This document shows, in pieces, positions 8,911-16,358 of a stretch of DNA of 37,230 bases. The stretch is from assembly GCA_947626935.1 (NCBI GenBank), contig CANQUD010000001.1:98089-135318 (forward strand), given 5' to 3'. The translations under genes and the position numbers were made by a program. Every line of letters begins with the position of its first letter. Position 1 is the stretch's first letter. Below the pieces are notes generated by a model. The model searched no databases. It worked only from the letters and a program-made list of their open reading frames with translations, and was not told the DNA's origin. The DNA comes from an uncultured Clostridia bacterium (GTDB lineage Bacteria; Bacillota; Clostridia; Christensenellales; Borkfalkiaceae).

Positions 8911-10320
8911 TCAACCGAAGATGCGGCGGCGCAGGGACGGGAAATCGGGGAACGGCAGGAGGCGGGGCAGCGGCGTCGGCTCCCTCTTTTCTCCGTTGAC
9001 GGTCACATATCCCCCGCCCACGACGTATGTTCCGACTGAACTTTCCCCGTCGAAGTCGAACGTAGCGCCGTTTTCCCCTTCCTCATTTCCATAGAGATAG
9101 ACGGAAAGGACGCCGTCGGGGGAAATCACCGCCGTCTTTTTGAGCGAAACGGCGGCAGGCGCACAGTAGGCGGCGTAACCTCGGTTGCCGACGACGAGAC
9201 CCGCCATCGGGACTTCGCTGCCTTGGCTCCATGCTTCATACAGATATTTTTCGGTCTCGGGATACGCTCCCGTCGTCTCCAAAATGCTGTTTTCGATCTC
9301 CGCCGTCCCGCAGCGGACGACAAGCGCCTGTCGGGAACCCTTCAGCGTACTGTCCTTGACCGAGAGCGTACACGGCACATTGACGAGAACGGCAGTCGAA
9401 TCGCCGTCCGCCGTACCGTCCTCTCGCAGCGCCGAGAGGTCGCTGTTCTCGATGAGGATGCACACGTTCTCCCCCCAAGTAGGGTCGGTCGCGAGGACAC
9501 CGTAGCCGCTTGAACGCAAGTCGCAGTCAGAGATCCGCACAAGACTCTCCCCCATCGGGCAGACGAGCGGTCCGTTTCCGTCATACGAGACGTGCTCGAG
9601 GACGAGCGATGCGCCCTTGCCGACCGTGATCTTGGCACGTTTGGCGGCGATGGCATCATCGGCGTCCGAACAGATCTTGCCGTCCCTGACGGTAAAGGAG
9701 ACCCCTTCCGCAAGACGGAGAGGGTCTTTTCCCATGATCGTCAGGGAGTTGCCGCAGAGGTCGATCGAACAGTCCTCTCCGATCGGGTTGTCCGCGGAAA
9801 GGGTCAGATCGGTGACGGCGCGAAGGCTTCCGCCCCGTTTGAGCTGTTCCCCGAGCGTTTCCGCCGTGAAGGTCCTGTTCTCCTGCACGCCGTAAGAGAG
9901 AAGGAGACGCCGCTCGTTCTCCGTCTCCGCCTGATAGCTCCTGTTGGGATCGACGAGAAGATGGGGGTCCTCTTCCGTCGACGACGACGTTCCGTCCGTC
10001 AACGTAAACACGAACCAGCGGGCGATCCCCCACTTGTCTGTCCGCTGTTCCACGGAAGAGACACCGACGCCGCCCTTGCCCTGTTCTCCCGTAACTCCCC
10101 TCTCTCCCTGTTTCCCCGCGAGACTCTCGAGCCATTCCGTTTCGGTCCCCGCAAAGCCGTTCCGGCATGCGATCTCATAGGCGGAAAGTCCGCGTTCGCC
10201 CTGCGAGGGCTTTGCCGCCCCGACGCACACGACAACGATGGCGGCAATGAGAAGCGCCGCGCTCAAGATCATCAAGATAAAATTTGCAAGAAACAGTCCG
10301 CCGTCCTTTTTGTTCTCCAT
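8911..10320 (-). CDS. Membrane-anchored beta-helix protein with short collagen-like linker
   Basis: Function unknown. The 469-aa protein has one N-terminal membrane segment (about 9-35, LFLANFILMILSAALLIAAI) acting as an uncleaved anchor. A SAYEIACRNGFAGTETEWL motif (46-64), seen in many Firmicute surface and phage proteins, comes next, followed by a short Gly-x-y run (about 69-86). The remainder is repetitive and rich in short strands with Asn, Asp and Gly turns (SIDLCGNSLTIMG, VRISDCDLRSSGYGV, ILIENSDLSAL), as in right-handed parallel beta-helices. No sortase signal is present. ATG 10320 has AAGGAG five bases upstream; an earlier TTG at 10338 lies before that ribosome binding site. Likely displayed outside the membrane. 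Confidence 0.65.
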   Translation of the reverse strand: MENKKDGGLFLANFILMILSAALLIAAIVVVCVGAAKPSQGERGLSAYEIACRNGFAGTETEWLESLAGKQGERGVTGEQGKGGVGVSSVEQRTDKWGIARWFVFTLTDGTSSSTEEDPHLLVDPNRSYQAETENERRLLLSYGVQENRTFTAETLGEQLKRGGSLRAVTDLTLSADNPIGEDCSIDLCGNSLTIMGKDPLRLAEGVSFTVRDGKICSDADDAIAAKRAKITVGKGASLVLEHVSYDGNGPLVCPMGESLVRISDCDLRSSGYGVLATDPTWGENVCILIENSDLSALREDGTADGDSTAVLVNVPCTLSVKDSTLKGSRQALVVRCGTAEIENSILETTGAYPETEKYLYEAWSQGSEVPMAGLVVGNRGYAAYCAPAAVSLKKTAVISPDGVLSVYLYGNEEGENGATFDFDGESSVGTYVVGGGYVTVNGEKREPTPLPRLLPFPDFPSLRRRIFG

Positions 10321-10372
10321 AGGTTCTCCTTCCGCCAAGCGGTCACAGTTAATATGGGGAACTTTTTCTTTT

Positions 10373-10383
10373 TTATGGGAAAA
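10373..10383. promoter_or_regulatory. Possible half-operator upstream of the beta-helix gene
   Basis: TTATGGGAAAA repeats exactly one half of the palindrome at 10634-10655. The XRE protein encoded at 10417-10626 might therefore also act on the beta-helix gene. The second half is degenerate. Confidence 0.3.
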
Positions 10384-10416
10384 TCAAAAAATTGACGGAA
10401 AAGAATGGGACGAGCG

Positions 10417-10626
10417 CTATTCGTCCTTCAGTCCCGCGAGATAATCGATGGAAACATGAAAGAATTGCGCGATCGCGACAAGTCGGGAAAGGGTCGGCTC
10501 ACAGCGCCCGATCTCCCACAGACTGATGATCGATTTGCCAACGTCAAGCTCCTTCGCAAGCTGGATCTGACCGATGCTTTTTTCCTGCCGCAGAGCGCGG
10601 AGCCTTTCTCCGAATACATTGTCCAT
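10417..10626 (-). CDS. XRE-family transcriptional regulator (69 aa)
   Basis: A single-domain DNA-binding repressor of the Cro/CI type. ERLRALRQEKSIGQIQLAKELDVGKSIISLWEIGRCEPTLSRLVAIAQFF (in part: LAKELDVGKSIISLWEIGR) is a complete helix-turn-helix fold, and SIDYLAGLKDE is the usual C-terminal end. No sensor domain is attached. It is divergent from the zinc-ribbon membrane protein gene at 10719, and the 92-bp gap holds two palindromes that fit as its operators. No clear Shine-Dalgarno sequence precedes ATG 10626. It probably represses both itself and its neighbour; the ligand or partner is unknown. Confidence 0.88.
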   Translation of the reverse strand: MDNVFGERLRALRQEKSIGQIQLAKELDVGKSIISLWEIGRCEPTLSRLVAIAQFFHVSIDYLAGLKDE

Positions 10627-10633
10627 ACCAACA

Positions 10634-10655
10634 TTTTCCCATAATTATGGGAAAA
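10634..10655. promoter_or_regulatory. Operator O1 of the XRE/zinc-ribbon pair
   Basis: Perfect 22-bp palindrome with core TCCCATAATTATGGGA, eight bases upstream of the XRE start codon. Its centre is 29 bp from the centre of O2. Confidence 0.75.
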
Positions 10656-10659
10656 ATAC

Positions 10660-10688
10660 TTGACTTCCCAGTATTATGGGAGTATAAT
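10660..10688 (+). promoter_or_regulatory. Promoter of the zinc-ribbon gene with operator O2 in its spacer
   Basis: TTGACT (10660-10665), a 17-bp spacer and TATAAT (10683-10688). The spacer is filled by O2, TCCCAGTATTATGGGA (10666-10681), a near-palindrome sharing its arms with O1. A bound regulator would block RNA polymerase. Confidence 0.85.
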
Positions 10689-10718
10689 ATGACATAATCA
10701 TTCTCACGGAGGAAAGAA

Positions 10719-11075
10719 ATGTACTGTAAAAATTGCGGCAAAGAAATCAGCGACTACGCCTATGTCTGTCCGAACTGCGGCGTTAAGACGGACAGTTCCC
10801 TCTCGCAGGGAAATGCACCTGCCGAGAAAAAGACCAACACCCTTGCGATCGTCGGGTTTGTTCTTGCCTTTCTCGTTCCAATTGCGGGTCTCATCTGCAG
10901 CATCATCGGCAAAAAGCAATGCGCAGAGCGGAACGAAGGCGGCGCGGGGCTTGCGCTTGCGGGACTCATCATCAGCATCGCGGAAATGGCGATCGTGCTT
11001 CTGTACGTCATCATCGTCGTCGCGTTTGCGGGGAGTCTCATAAGCTCCATGGCGCTTCCTGTCACGCTTCTCTGA
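10719..11075 (+). CDS. Zinc-ribbon membrane protein, DUF4190-like
   Basis: A small protein (118 aa) of unknown function. The N-terminus is a zinc ribbon (YCKNCGKE ... YVCPNCG), likely cytosolic. A polar linker comes next, then two hydrophobic segments (about 43-65 and 83-108) joined by KKQCAERNEGGAG, as in DUF4190-type proteins. The promoter carries an operator in its spacer, and the divergent XRE gene is the obvious regulator, so it appears to be expressed conditionally. Ribosome binding site GGAGG six bases before ATG 10719. It is followed by a strong terminator, so it is a single-gene unit. Confidence 0.8.
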   Translation: MYCKNCGKEISDYAYVCPNCGVKTDSSLSQGNAPAEKKTNTLAIVGFVLAFLVPIAGLICSIIGKKQCAERNEGGAGLALAGLIISIAEMAIVLLYVIIVVAFAGSLISSMALPVTLL

Positions 11076-11081
11076 AAATTA

Positions 11082-11119
11082 CATCAAAATAGACGCCTTT
11101 GCGGGCGTCTTTTTTGATG
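11082..11119 (+). terminator. Terminator of the zinc-ribbon gene
   Basis: Stem CATCAAAA-T-AGACGCC paired with GGCGTCT-T-TTTTGATG around a 6-nt loop. There is one T-T mismatch and a run of six T. Confidence 0.9.
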
Positions 11120-11184
11120 ATAGAGATTAAGCGGTCGAGGCACGGTCAGAATGAGGCGATCGCAGAGAAAAAGGTCCCCGCAAC

Positions 11185-11220
11185 ACAAAATGTAAACCCT
11201 CGGTTTACATTTTGTAAACC
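11185..11220. promoter_or_regulatory. Operator array upstream of the 363-aa XRE gene
   Basis: A perfect 14-3-14 inverted repeat (11185-11215; arms ACAAAATGTAAACC and GGTTTACATTTTGT). An overlapping third half-site TGTAAACC follows at 11213-11220. It lies just upstream of the -35 box of the XRE gene, as expected for autoregulation. Confidence 0.75.
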
Positions 11221-11228
11221 GTAAAATC

Positions 11229-11257
11229 TTGCATATAGCGGCGTTTTATGATACAAT
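11229..11257 (+). promoter_or_regulatory. Promoter of the 363-aa XRE gene; predicts a leaderless mRNA
   Basis: TTGCAT (11229-11234), a 17-bp spacer and TACAAT (11252-11257). Only six bases separate the -10 box from ATG 11264, so transcription should begin at or next to the start codon. Confidence 0.7.
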
Positions 11258-11263
11258 GAACGT

Positions 11264-12355
11264 ATGAAAACCTATCAGAAACTGCAATTTTTAAGAAAAC
11301 AGCACAACATGTCGCAGGAAGAACTCGCCGACAAGCTCGGCGTTTCCCGTCAGTCCGTCTATAAATGGGAATCGGGCATCAACGATCCCGAACTTGAAAA
11401 GCTCAAGGCGATCTCCGAACTCTTCGGCGTCTCTTTCGATTATCTCTTGAACGATTCCATCGATTCCGAACAGACGTCTGCGCCGACTCAACCGACGAAA
11501 CAGAAATTCAGAAAGCCCTTCCGCTCCAAAAATTCGCTCCCGAGCGTGAAAGCGGAATCAGACCACGGATATGTCTCCGACTCTTACGGCAGAAACCGCC
11601 GCTCGGAAGAGATCTACCAAGCCGCCTCGGACGAATTCAACAAAGCCGTCGCCGCAAGAGAATATACGACCCACTTCCGTCTTCAGCCCGACATGCTCGT
11701 GGAATTTTTCTCCGACCAAAAAAGGGCGGTCATCGGATTTTTCTGGGACGGCGCGGAACAGTTTGTCTGTCCGTATGAGAACATCGTCACGCTCACCGTC
11801 AACAACAACGGTCCCTCTTCCTCTGTCGGTTCGCAGGATGTCGTCGGCGGGGTATTCGGTTCGGGACACGTCGGGATCGGCGTCGGGCGTGCACCCGTGA
11901 CGAGGGTCAATCCCCCTGTCCTGTATAAACTGGATATCGTCTACTATGCCAACGAGGGTAAGACGGAAAAATATACGGTCAACCTCACCTGCAGCAGGAA
12001 ATACGCCATTGAAAATGCGAAAGATGCGGATGTCGAATACCATGCCCTCATGAGCGCCCTCTCCGCGGCGACGGGCGATTCCTTGAATCAGATCTCTTCC
12101 GCCGTGACCGTGGCGAAGAACTTCTTGCAGCGGAACGAAACAGAGAATTTGCCCGAGATCGACTTCGAGGTCTGCTATCGGGAGATCGCGAAAGGCGAAC
12201 GCGCGGCAAGAGACCGCGCTACGAACATCCTTGCGATCCAAAAGGAAGAGGGAAAACATAATACGCTCGTCAAGCTGCTCACGTTCGGGTCGATCGGTGT
12301 TCTTGCCGTCCTCGCCGTCGTGCTGTTCATCTGGATGTACGCCGCCTCACACTGA
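11264..12355 (+). CDS. XRE-family regulator with C-terminal membrane segment
   Basis: A 363-aa protein with an N-terminal helix-turn-helix (about 5-60; MSQEELADKLGVSRQSVYKW) and a middle region I do not recognise. The middle has a strand-rich part around VEFFSDQKRAVIGFFWDG and a Gly-rich turn GGVFGSGHVGIGVG. One transmembrane segment lies near 334-356 (LLTFGSIGVLAVLAVVLFIW). The layout suggests a membrane-tethered regulator sensing an envelope or lipid signal; that is inference. The promoter has three TGTAAACC half-sites and lies so close to ATG 11264 that the mRNA is probably leaderless; no Shine-Dalgarno sequence is visible. It converges on rarA. Confidence 0.78.
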   Translation: MKTYQKLQFLRKQHNMSQEELADKLGVSRQSVYKWESGINDPELEKLKAISELFGVSFDYLLNDSIDSEQTSAPTQPTKQKFRKPFRSKNSLPSVKAESDHGYVSDSYGRNRRSEEIYQAASDEFNKAVAAREYTTHFRLQPDMLVEFFSDQKRAVIGFFWDGAEQFVCPYENIVTLTVNNNGPSSSVGSQDVVGGVFGSGHVGIGVGRAPVTRVNPPVLYKLDIVYYANEGKTEKYTVNLTCSRKYAIENAKDADVEYHALMSALSAATGDSLNQISSAVTVAKNFLQRNETENLPEIDFEVCYREIAKGERAARDRATNILAIQKEEGKHNTLVKLLTFGSIGVLAVLAVVLFIWMYAASH

Positions 12356-12368
12356 TTTTCTTCCATAC

Positions 12369-12400
12369 GAAAAGACACGGTTGCTGCCGTGTCTTTTTTC
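12369..12400. terminator. Terminator between the XRE gene and rarA
   Basis: Stem GAAAAGACACGG / CCGTGTCTTTTTTC with loop TTGCTG. It has T runs on both strands and serves two convergent genes. Confidence 0.9.
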
Positions 12401-12416
12401 GTTCATTGCATTTCGT

Positions 12417-13721
12417 TCAGTGTTTCCCCTTTCTTTCGCGGAGTTTTTTGATCTCCGCCTCGAATCCCTTGTCGGAAGGATAGTAAAAAACGGAGTCCTT
12501 CAGAGAATCGGGCAGGTATTGCTGTTTCACCCAGCCGCCGTAATTGTGGGGATACTTATATTTGGCGCTCTCCGCCTTCATCTCCTTGCTTCCGAAAGAA
12601 TTGTCCCGCAAGTACTTGGGAATGTCGTCGTCCTTGCTCTCCTTGGCAGCCCTGATCGCGGCATCTTTCGCCATGACGACGGAGTTGCTCTTTTCCGTCT
12701 CGCAGACATAGATGATCGCCTCCGCAAGGGGCAGAAATCCTTCGGGCGCCCCCATATTTTGAAACGCCGTGAGCGCCGAAGTCGCGACGACGAGCGCTCT
12801 CGGGTCGGAAAGTCCCACGTCCTCGGCGGAATGTGCGATGAGACGGCGGAACACGAGGAGCGGATCACACCCTCCCTCGATGAGGCGGAAGGCATAGTAG
12901 AGCGCCGCGTCGGCGTCGCTTCCGCGGAGAGACTTGCAGAAGGCGGAAAGAATGTCGTAATATAAGTCCTCATTATAGCTCAACGCCTTGCGCTGAATGG
13001 ACTGCTCTGCGTCGGAGAGAGTGACATGGACCTTCCCCTCTCCGTCGGGCGGGGTCGTCAGGACGGCAAGCTCCAAGGCGTTGTAGGCGGTCCGAAGGTC
13101 CCCCGAGGCGACGAAGGCGATGTGGTCGAGCGCGTCGTCGTCAACGGTCGCCTGATAGCTCCCGAGACCCTTCCGCTTGTCACCGAGCGCCTTGACGAGC
13201 GCCGCACGGATCTCCCCTTCGGAGAGAGGGAGAAATTCGAACACACGGCAGCGGGAGACGATCGCGGGCGTCATGGAAGCGTACGGATTTTCCGTTGTGG
13301 AGCCGATGAAGAGAATCGTTCCCTGCTCGATGGCGGGAAGGAGAGAATCGGACTGCGTCTTGTTGAAGCGGTGACATTCGTCCAGCATCAGATAGGTGCG
13401 TTTCCCGTACATTTTGAGGTTGTTCCGCGCCGTATCGACCGCTCTCTTGACATCCGCGACGCCCGAGGAGACGGCGTTCAGCTTGATGAAGTCCCCGTTC
13501 GTCTGGGCGGCGATGATGTTTGCGAGCGTCGTCTTTCCGCACCCCGGGGGACCCCAAAAGATGCAGCTACCCAGTCTGTCAAGCGAGATCGCCCGACGGA
13601 GAAGGGACCCCTCGGAGACGATATGGCTTTGACCGACGAAGTCCTTGAAAGTCGACGCACGCATGCGTTCGGCAAGCGGCTTCGCCTTTTCTTCATTGTC
13701 GTTAAAATCGAAGAGATCCAT
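12417..13721 (-). CDS. rarA: Replication-associated recombination protein A (AAA+ ATPase)
   Basis: RarA/MgsA acts at stalled replication forks and belongs to the clamp-loader branch of AAA+ ATPases. Visible: an N-terminal PLAERMRASTFKDFVGQSHI region, Walker A GPPGCGKTT (57-65), Walker B LMLDECHRF (111-119), the sensor GSTTENP (140-146) and the C-terminal GYYYP-like end reading VFYYPSDKGFE. The 434-aa length is normal. ATG 13721 shares its first base with the stop of the upstream patatin gene (TAATG) and has GGGGGA just before it, so the two are translationally coupled. A longer reading upstream would run through the patatin gene and is rejected. Confidence 0.95.
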   Translation of the reverse strand: MDLFDFNDNEEKAKPLAERMRASTFKDFVGQSHIVSEGSLLRRAISLDRLGSCIFWGPPGCGKTTLANIIAAQTNGDFIKLNAVSSGVADVKRAVDTARNNLKMYGKRTYLMLDECHRFNKTQSDSLLPAIEQGTILFIGSTTENPYASMTPAIVSRCRVFEFLPLSEGEIRAALVKALGDKRKGLGSYQATVDDDALDHIAFVASGDLRTAYNALELAVLTTPPDGEGKVHVTLSDAEQSIQRKALSYNEDLYYDILSAFCKSLRGSDADAALYYAFRLIEGGCDPLLVFRRLIAHSAEDVGLSDPRALVVATSALTAFQNMGAPEGFLPLAEAIIYVCETEKSNSVVMAKDAAIRAAKESKDDDIPKYLRDNSFGSKEMKAESAKYKYPHNYGGWVKQQYLPDSLKDSVFYYPSDKGFEAEIKKLRERKGKH

Positions 13722-14518
13722 TATTCCCCCAAAAGCGCCTGAATTTTTGCAGCCTTGCGTTTGCCGAGTTCGTACCCCTTTTGATAGGCGAACTCGAGAT
13801 CCTTGAATTTGTACTGGTCCATTGCACCGAGTTTCGGCTCCAGCCACAGAGAGACATGGTCGCGTGACAGCCGTTTGCGGCGGGTCTGTCGGGTGTCCAT
13901 GATGTCGATGACGCGGAGCACGGTGTTGAGGAGCCTGCCCGTGGGTTCCCGATCCATGATGAGGTTGCCGAGAACGTCGACCGCGACGATGACCTCCGCT
14001 CCCATTTCATGGAGTTCCCGCGTGGGGACACGCTCGGTGATACAGCCGTCGATGAGCATTTCATACTTCCCGAACGCGGCGGGCGTAAAGACCCCGGGGA
14101 TGGATGCGGAAGCGAGCGCGGCGTCGATGACGTTGCCTTCCTTCAAAAGAACGGTCTTGCCCTCGACGAGGTCGGTCGCGACGCAGGCGAAGGGGATCGG
14201 GAGAGAGTCGAACGTACGCTCCCCGCCCATGAGATCGAGGACGATCTTCCTTGCCTTTTTCATGCGCATGAGACCGTTTTGTTTCAGGGGAGAGAGATTG
14301 ATGTAGGCGATGTCCGCCATCTTCAATTTTCTGACCCCGTCTATCATTTTTTCGGGAGAAACGCCCGCGCAGTAAAGTCCGCCGACGATGGCGCCCATCG
14401 AACAGCCCGTCACGAAATCTGGGGTTATCCCCGCTTCGCCGAGCGCTTGCAGAAAGCCGATGTGCGCGACGCCCCTTGCGCCGCCCGCGCCCAGGGCAAG
14501 TCCCAATGTTTTTTTCAT
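13721..14518 (-). CDS. Patatin-like phospholipase family protein
   Basis: A Ser-Asp dyad acyl hydrolase of the patatin/RssA type, probably acting on phospholipid or other acyl esters; the substrate is unknown. Evidence: the oxyanion loop GAGGARG, the nucleophile motif GCSMG, and the DG of the dyad in LIDGCITERVP. The 265-aa length is typical of the short bacterial members, and there is no signal peptide. ATG 14518 has GGGGGA five bases upstream. It is paralogous to the gene at 30949-31788 (shared pattern LGLALGxGGAxGxAHxGxL). The stop overlaps the rarA start; the divergent gene is ylbJ-like. Confidence 0.88.
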   Translation of the reverse strand: MKKTLGLALGAGGARGVAHIGFLQALGEAGITPDFVTGCSMGAIVGGLYCAGVSPEKMIDGVRKLKMADIAYINLSPLKQNGLMRMKKARKIVLDLMGGERTFDSLPIPFACVATDLVEGKTVLLKEGNVIDAALASASIPGVFTPAAFGKYEMLIDGCITERVPTRELHEMGAEVIVAVDVLGNLIMDREPTGRLLNTVLRVIDIMDTRQTRRKRLSRDHVSLWLEPKLGAMDQYKFKDLEFAYQKGYELGKRKAAKIQALLGE

Positions 14519-14548
14519 ATTTGTCCCCCGTTCGACGTATGTTTTAGC

Positions 14549-15475
14549 ATGGTCACAAGAAAAAACTTCGGCGCGGTCCTCGCGGCAGTCCCGATCGTGT
14601 TTGCGATGGTCTGCCTGCTCTCTTCCCCCACAAGATACGGAAAATGTATCATGGACGGCATCTCTCTTTGGGCGGTGTGTGTCCTTCCCGCGACCTTCCC
14701 CTTTCTCTTTCTGACCGCCCTCTTCACCAAGCTTTCCCTCTATGAAAGGCTCTCCAAGAGGCTTTCTCCCCTCTTTTCGAAGGCTTTTCGGGTGTCGGGA
14801 GCGGGCGGATGCGCCGCGCTCCTCTCCGCGCTCTCGGGCTATCCCGTGGGTGCGAGAACGGTTTTCGATCTCCGTGAGAGCGGAAAGCTCGACGAGAATG
14901 AGGTATTCCGCCTTGCCTGCCTTGCCTCGACGACGGGACCGATGTTCCTCGTGGGCGCCGTCGGGAGCGGCATGTTTTCCTCTCCCGCGCTCGGCTGGAT
15001 GATGCTCGCGTGTCACTTCCTCGGCGTCCTATCGGTCTGCTTTGTGATGGGACGGTTCGGAAAGAAGCCGAAAATGTTTCTCTCCCCCGCGCCGAAGGGG
15101 GAAAACGCGCTCTATGACAGCCTGTACAACAGTGTGATCTCCATTCTCTGCGTGGGCGGAGCGATCGCGCTCTTCTACGCTTTTTCGGAGATGATCTTGA
15201 GTTTTTTGCCCCCCATGTCCCCATTTTGGGAGGGATGTGTGCGCGGGCTTCTGGAGATGACAGCGGGGTGCAAGAGCTTTTCCGCCGAAAAAAGTCCGCT
15301 CTCGGTCGCCGCATGCTGCTTTTTGACGACGTTCGGGGGAATGTGCGTCCTCATCCAACAGATCGCCTTCCTCTCCCGCGCGGGCGTCAAGCCTCTCCCC
15401 TTCGTCGCCGTGAAATTGTTACAGGCGATCGTTTCGGGGATCGTGTGCTTCGTTGCGGCGGTTTTTATGCTTTAA
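14549..15475 (+). CDS. ylbJ: YlbJ-like sporulation integral membrane protein
   Basis: A polytopic membrane protein of the YlbJ/nucleoside-recognition (gate) family; in Bacillus YlbJ is needed for heat-resistant spores. The 308-aa sequence has about eight hydrophobic segments, starting with FGAVLAAVPIVFAMVCLL, and carries the typical CVLPATFPFLF and LSALSGYPVGARTV signatures, then TTGPMFLVGAVG. ATG 14549 is the only plausible start, since the 14 codons before it contain no start. No Shine-Dalgarno sequence is visible in the 30-bp divergent gap with the patatin gene. Its presence suggests a spore-forming ancestor, not proof of sporulation. Confidence 0.82.
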   Translation: MVTRKNFGAVLAAVPIVFAMVCLLSSPTRYGKCIMDGISLWAVCVLPATFPFLFLTALFTKLSLYERLSKRLSPLFSKAFRVSGAGGCAALLSALSGYPVGARTVFDLRESGKLDENEVFRLACLASTTGPMFLVGAVGSGMFSSPALGWMMLACHFLGVLSVCFVMGRFGKKPKMFLSPAPKGENALYDSLYNSVISILCVGGAIALFYAFSEMILSFLPPMSPFWEGCVRGLLEMTAGCKSFSAEKSPLSVAACCFLTTFGGMCVLIQQIAFLSRAGVKPLPFVAVKLLQAIVSGIVCFVAAVFML

Positions 15476-15497
15476 CGAAGCATAAGTGGGCATTTTT
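15466..15497 (+). terminator. Weak terminator candidate between ylbJ and pheA
   Basis: Perfect 7-bp AT-rich stem TATGCTT / AAGCATA with the ylbJ stop codon in its loop. A six-T run follows seven bases later. Confidence 0.35.
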
Positions 15498-16349
15498 TCA
15501 GAGATATGCGCCGATGAGCTTGTACTGGTCGCACCGTTCGGCGACCTCGAGGAGCGCTGTCTGCACCCGTTCGGTCGCGATGTCGCCCGCAAATTCGATG
15601 AAGAAACGGTATTGCCCGAAGGTGTCCTTGACGGGACGGGACTCGATGCGCGTCAGATTGAGGCTGTAGCGCTGGAAGATTTTCAACAGTCCCAAAAGCT
15701 CCCCGGGGCGGTGGGCGCAGACGGCGCAGAGAAAGACCATGGCGCTGTGCGTCGCACGGGAGACACTTCCCCGTCTCACCCGCAAGAAGCGCGTGTAATT
15801 CTGCTTGTTGTCGGCAATGTTTTCGTCGGAGAGGACGATCCCCTCCCGCTTCACATGCGATCCGACGATGCCCGCCGTCTCGTCGTCGAGAAGTCCCAGA
15901 CTTTCGGCGGTCGATGAGGTCGCGCGGAGGATCGCCGCGGGGAAATTCGAAAACAGATACTCCGAACATTGTCCGAGCGCCTGTTCATGCGAACAGATAT
16001 ACTTGATATTTTCCCGCTTCGCCCCCTCTTTCATGGCGATGCGGTGATCGATGCGGAGCATGGACTCCTCGTCTCCGAAGATGTCCTCGCACGCGAGAAG
16101 GTCGAGAACGGGCACGATGCCGCCGTTGAGGGAATTTTCGACGGGAAGCACGGCATAGTCGGTCTCCCCGCGGAGAAGTTTTGCGACGGACTCCCGAAAG
16201 CTGCGGCAGAGGACGATCTCTTGTTCCTTGCAGAGCGCCTCGGCGGCGAGCTGGGAATAGCTCCCCTCGGGTCCCAAACAGCTCACTTTGCCCGTTCTTT
16301 CCCCAAGGTCTGCCGCCCGTTCCGCCTCGGTTGCATAGAGTTTAGCCAT
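15498..16349 (-). CDS. pheA: Prephenate dehydratase with ACT domain
   Basis: Converts prephenate to phenylpyruvate in phenylalanine synthesis. The catalytic domain (about 20-195) shows GPEGSYSQLAAE, LPVENSLNGGI and the key TRF (186-188) in NYTRFL. A regulatory ACT domain (about 203-280) follows, with RPGELLGLL and ESRP (236-239), the usual phenylalanine-binding motifs, so feedback inhibition by phenylalanine is likely. The first 19 residues are not catalytic, and no chorismate mutase domain is fused, unlike E. coli PheA. ATG 16349, with AAGGAG six bases upstream. It lies nine bases after aroF in the same operon. Confidence 0.95.
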   Translation of the reverse strand: MAKLYATEAERAADLGERTGKVSCLGPEGSYSQLAAEALCKEQEIVLCRSFRESVAKLLRGETDYAVLPVENSLNGGIVPVLDLLACEDIFGDEESMLRIDHRIAMKEGAKRENIKYICSHEQALGQCSEYLFSNFPAAILRATSSTAESLGLLDDETAGIVGSHVKREGIVLSDENIADNKQNYTRFLRVRRGSVSRATHSAMVFLCAVCAHRPGELLGLLKIFQRYSLNLTRIESRPVKDTFGQYRFFIEFAGDIATERVQTALLEVAERCDQYKLIGAYL

Positions 16350-16358
16350 AAATTCTCC

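Noticed and set aside
8836-8911. Control (C) protein gene for the restriction-modification pair
   Set aside because: The gap holds only a promoter and leader. The XRE gene at 10417 is separated by the beta-helix gene and has its own operators.
10683-10695. Fourth copy of the TTATGTCTGACATAA operator
   Set aside because: Only GACATAA matches, and the other half is missing. The sequence is explained by the promoter -10 region.
11183-11220. Start of a CRISPR array (TGTAAACC repeats)
   Set aside because: Only three short half-sites in alternating orientation, with no spacers and no cas genes.
12417-13847. Longer rarA with a 42-residue N-terminal extension
   Set aside because: The extension reads through the upstream patatin gene in another frame. 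ATG 13721 with its ribosome binding site gives the family-standard N-terminus.
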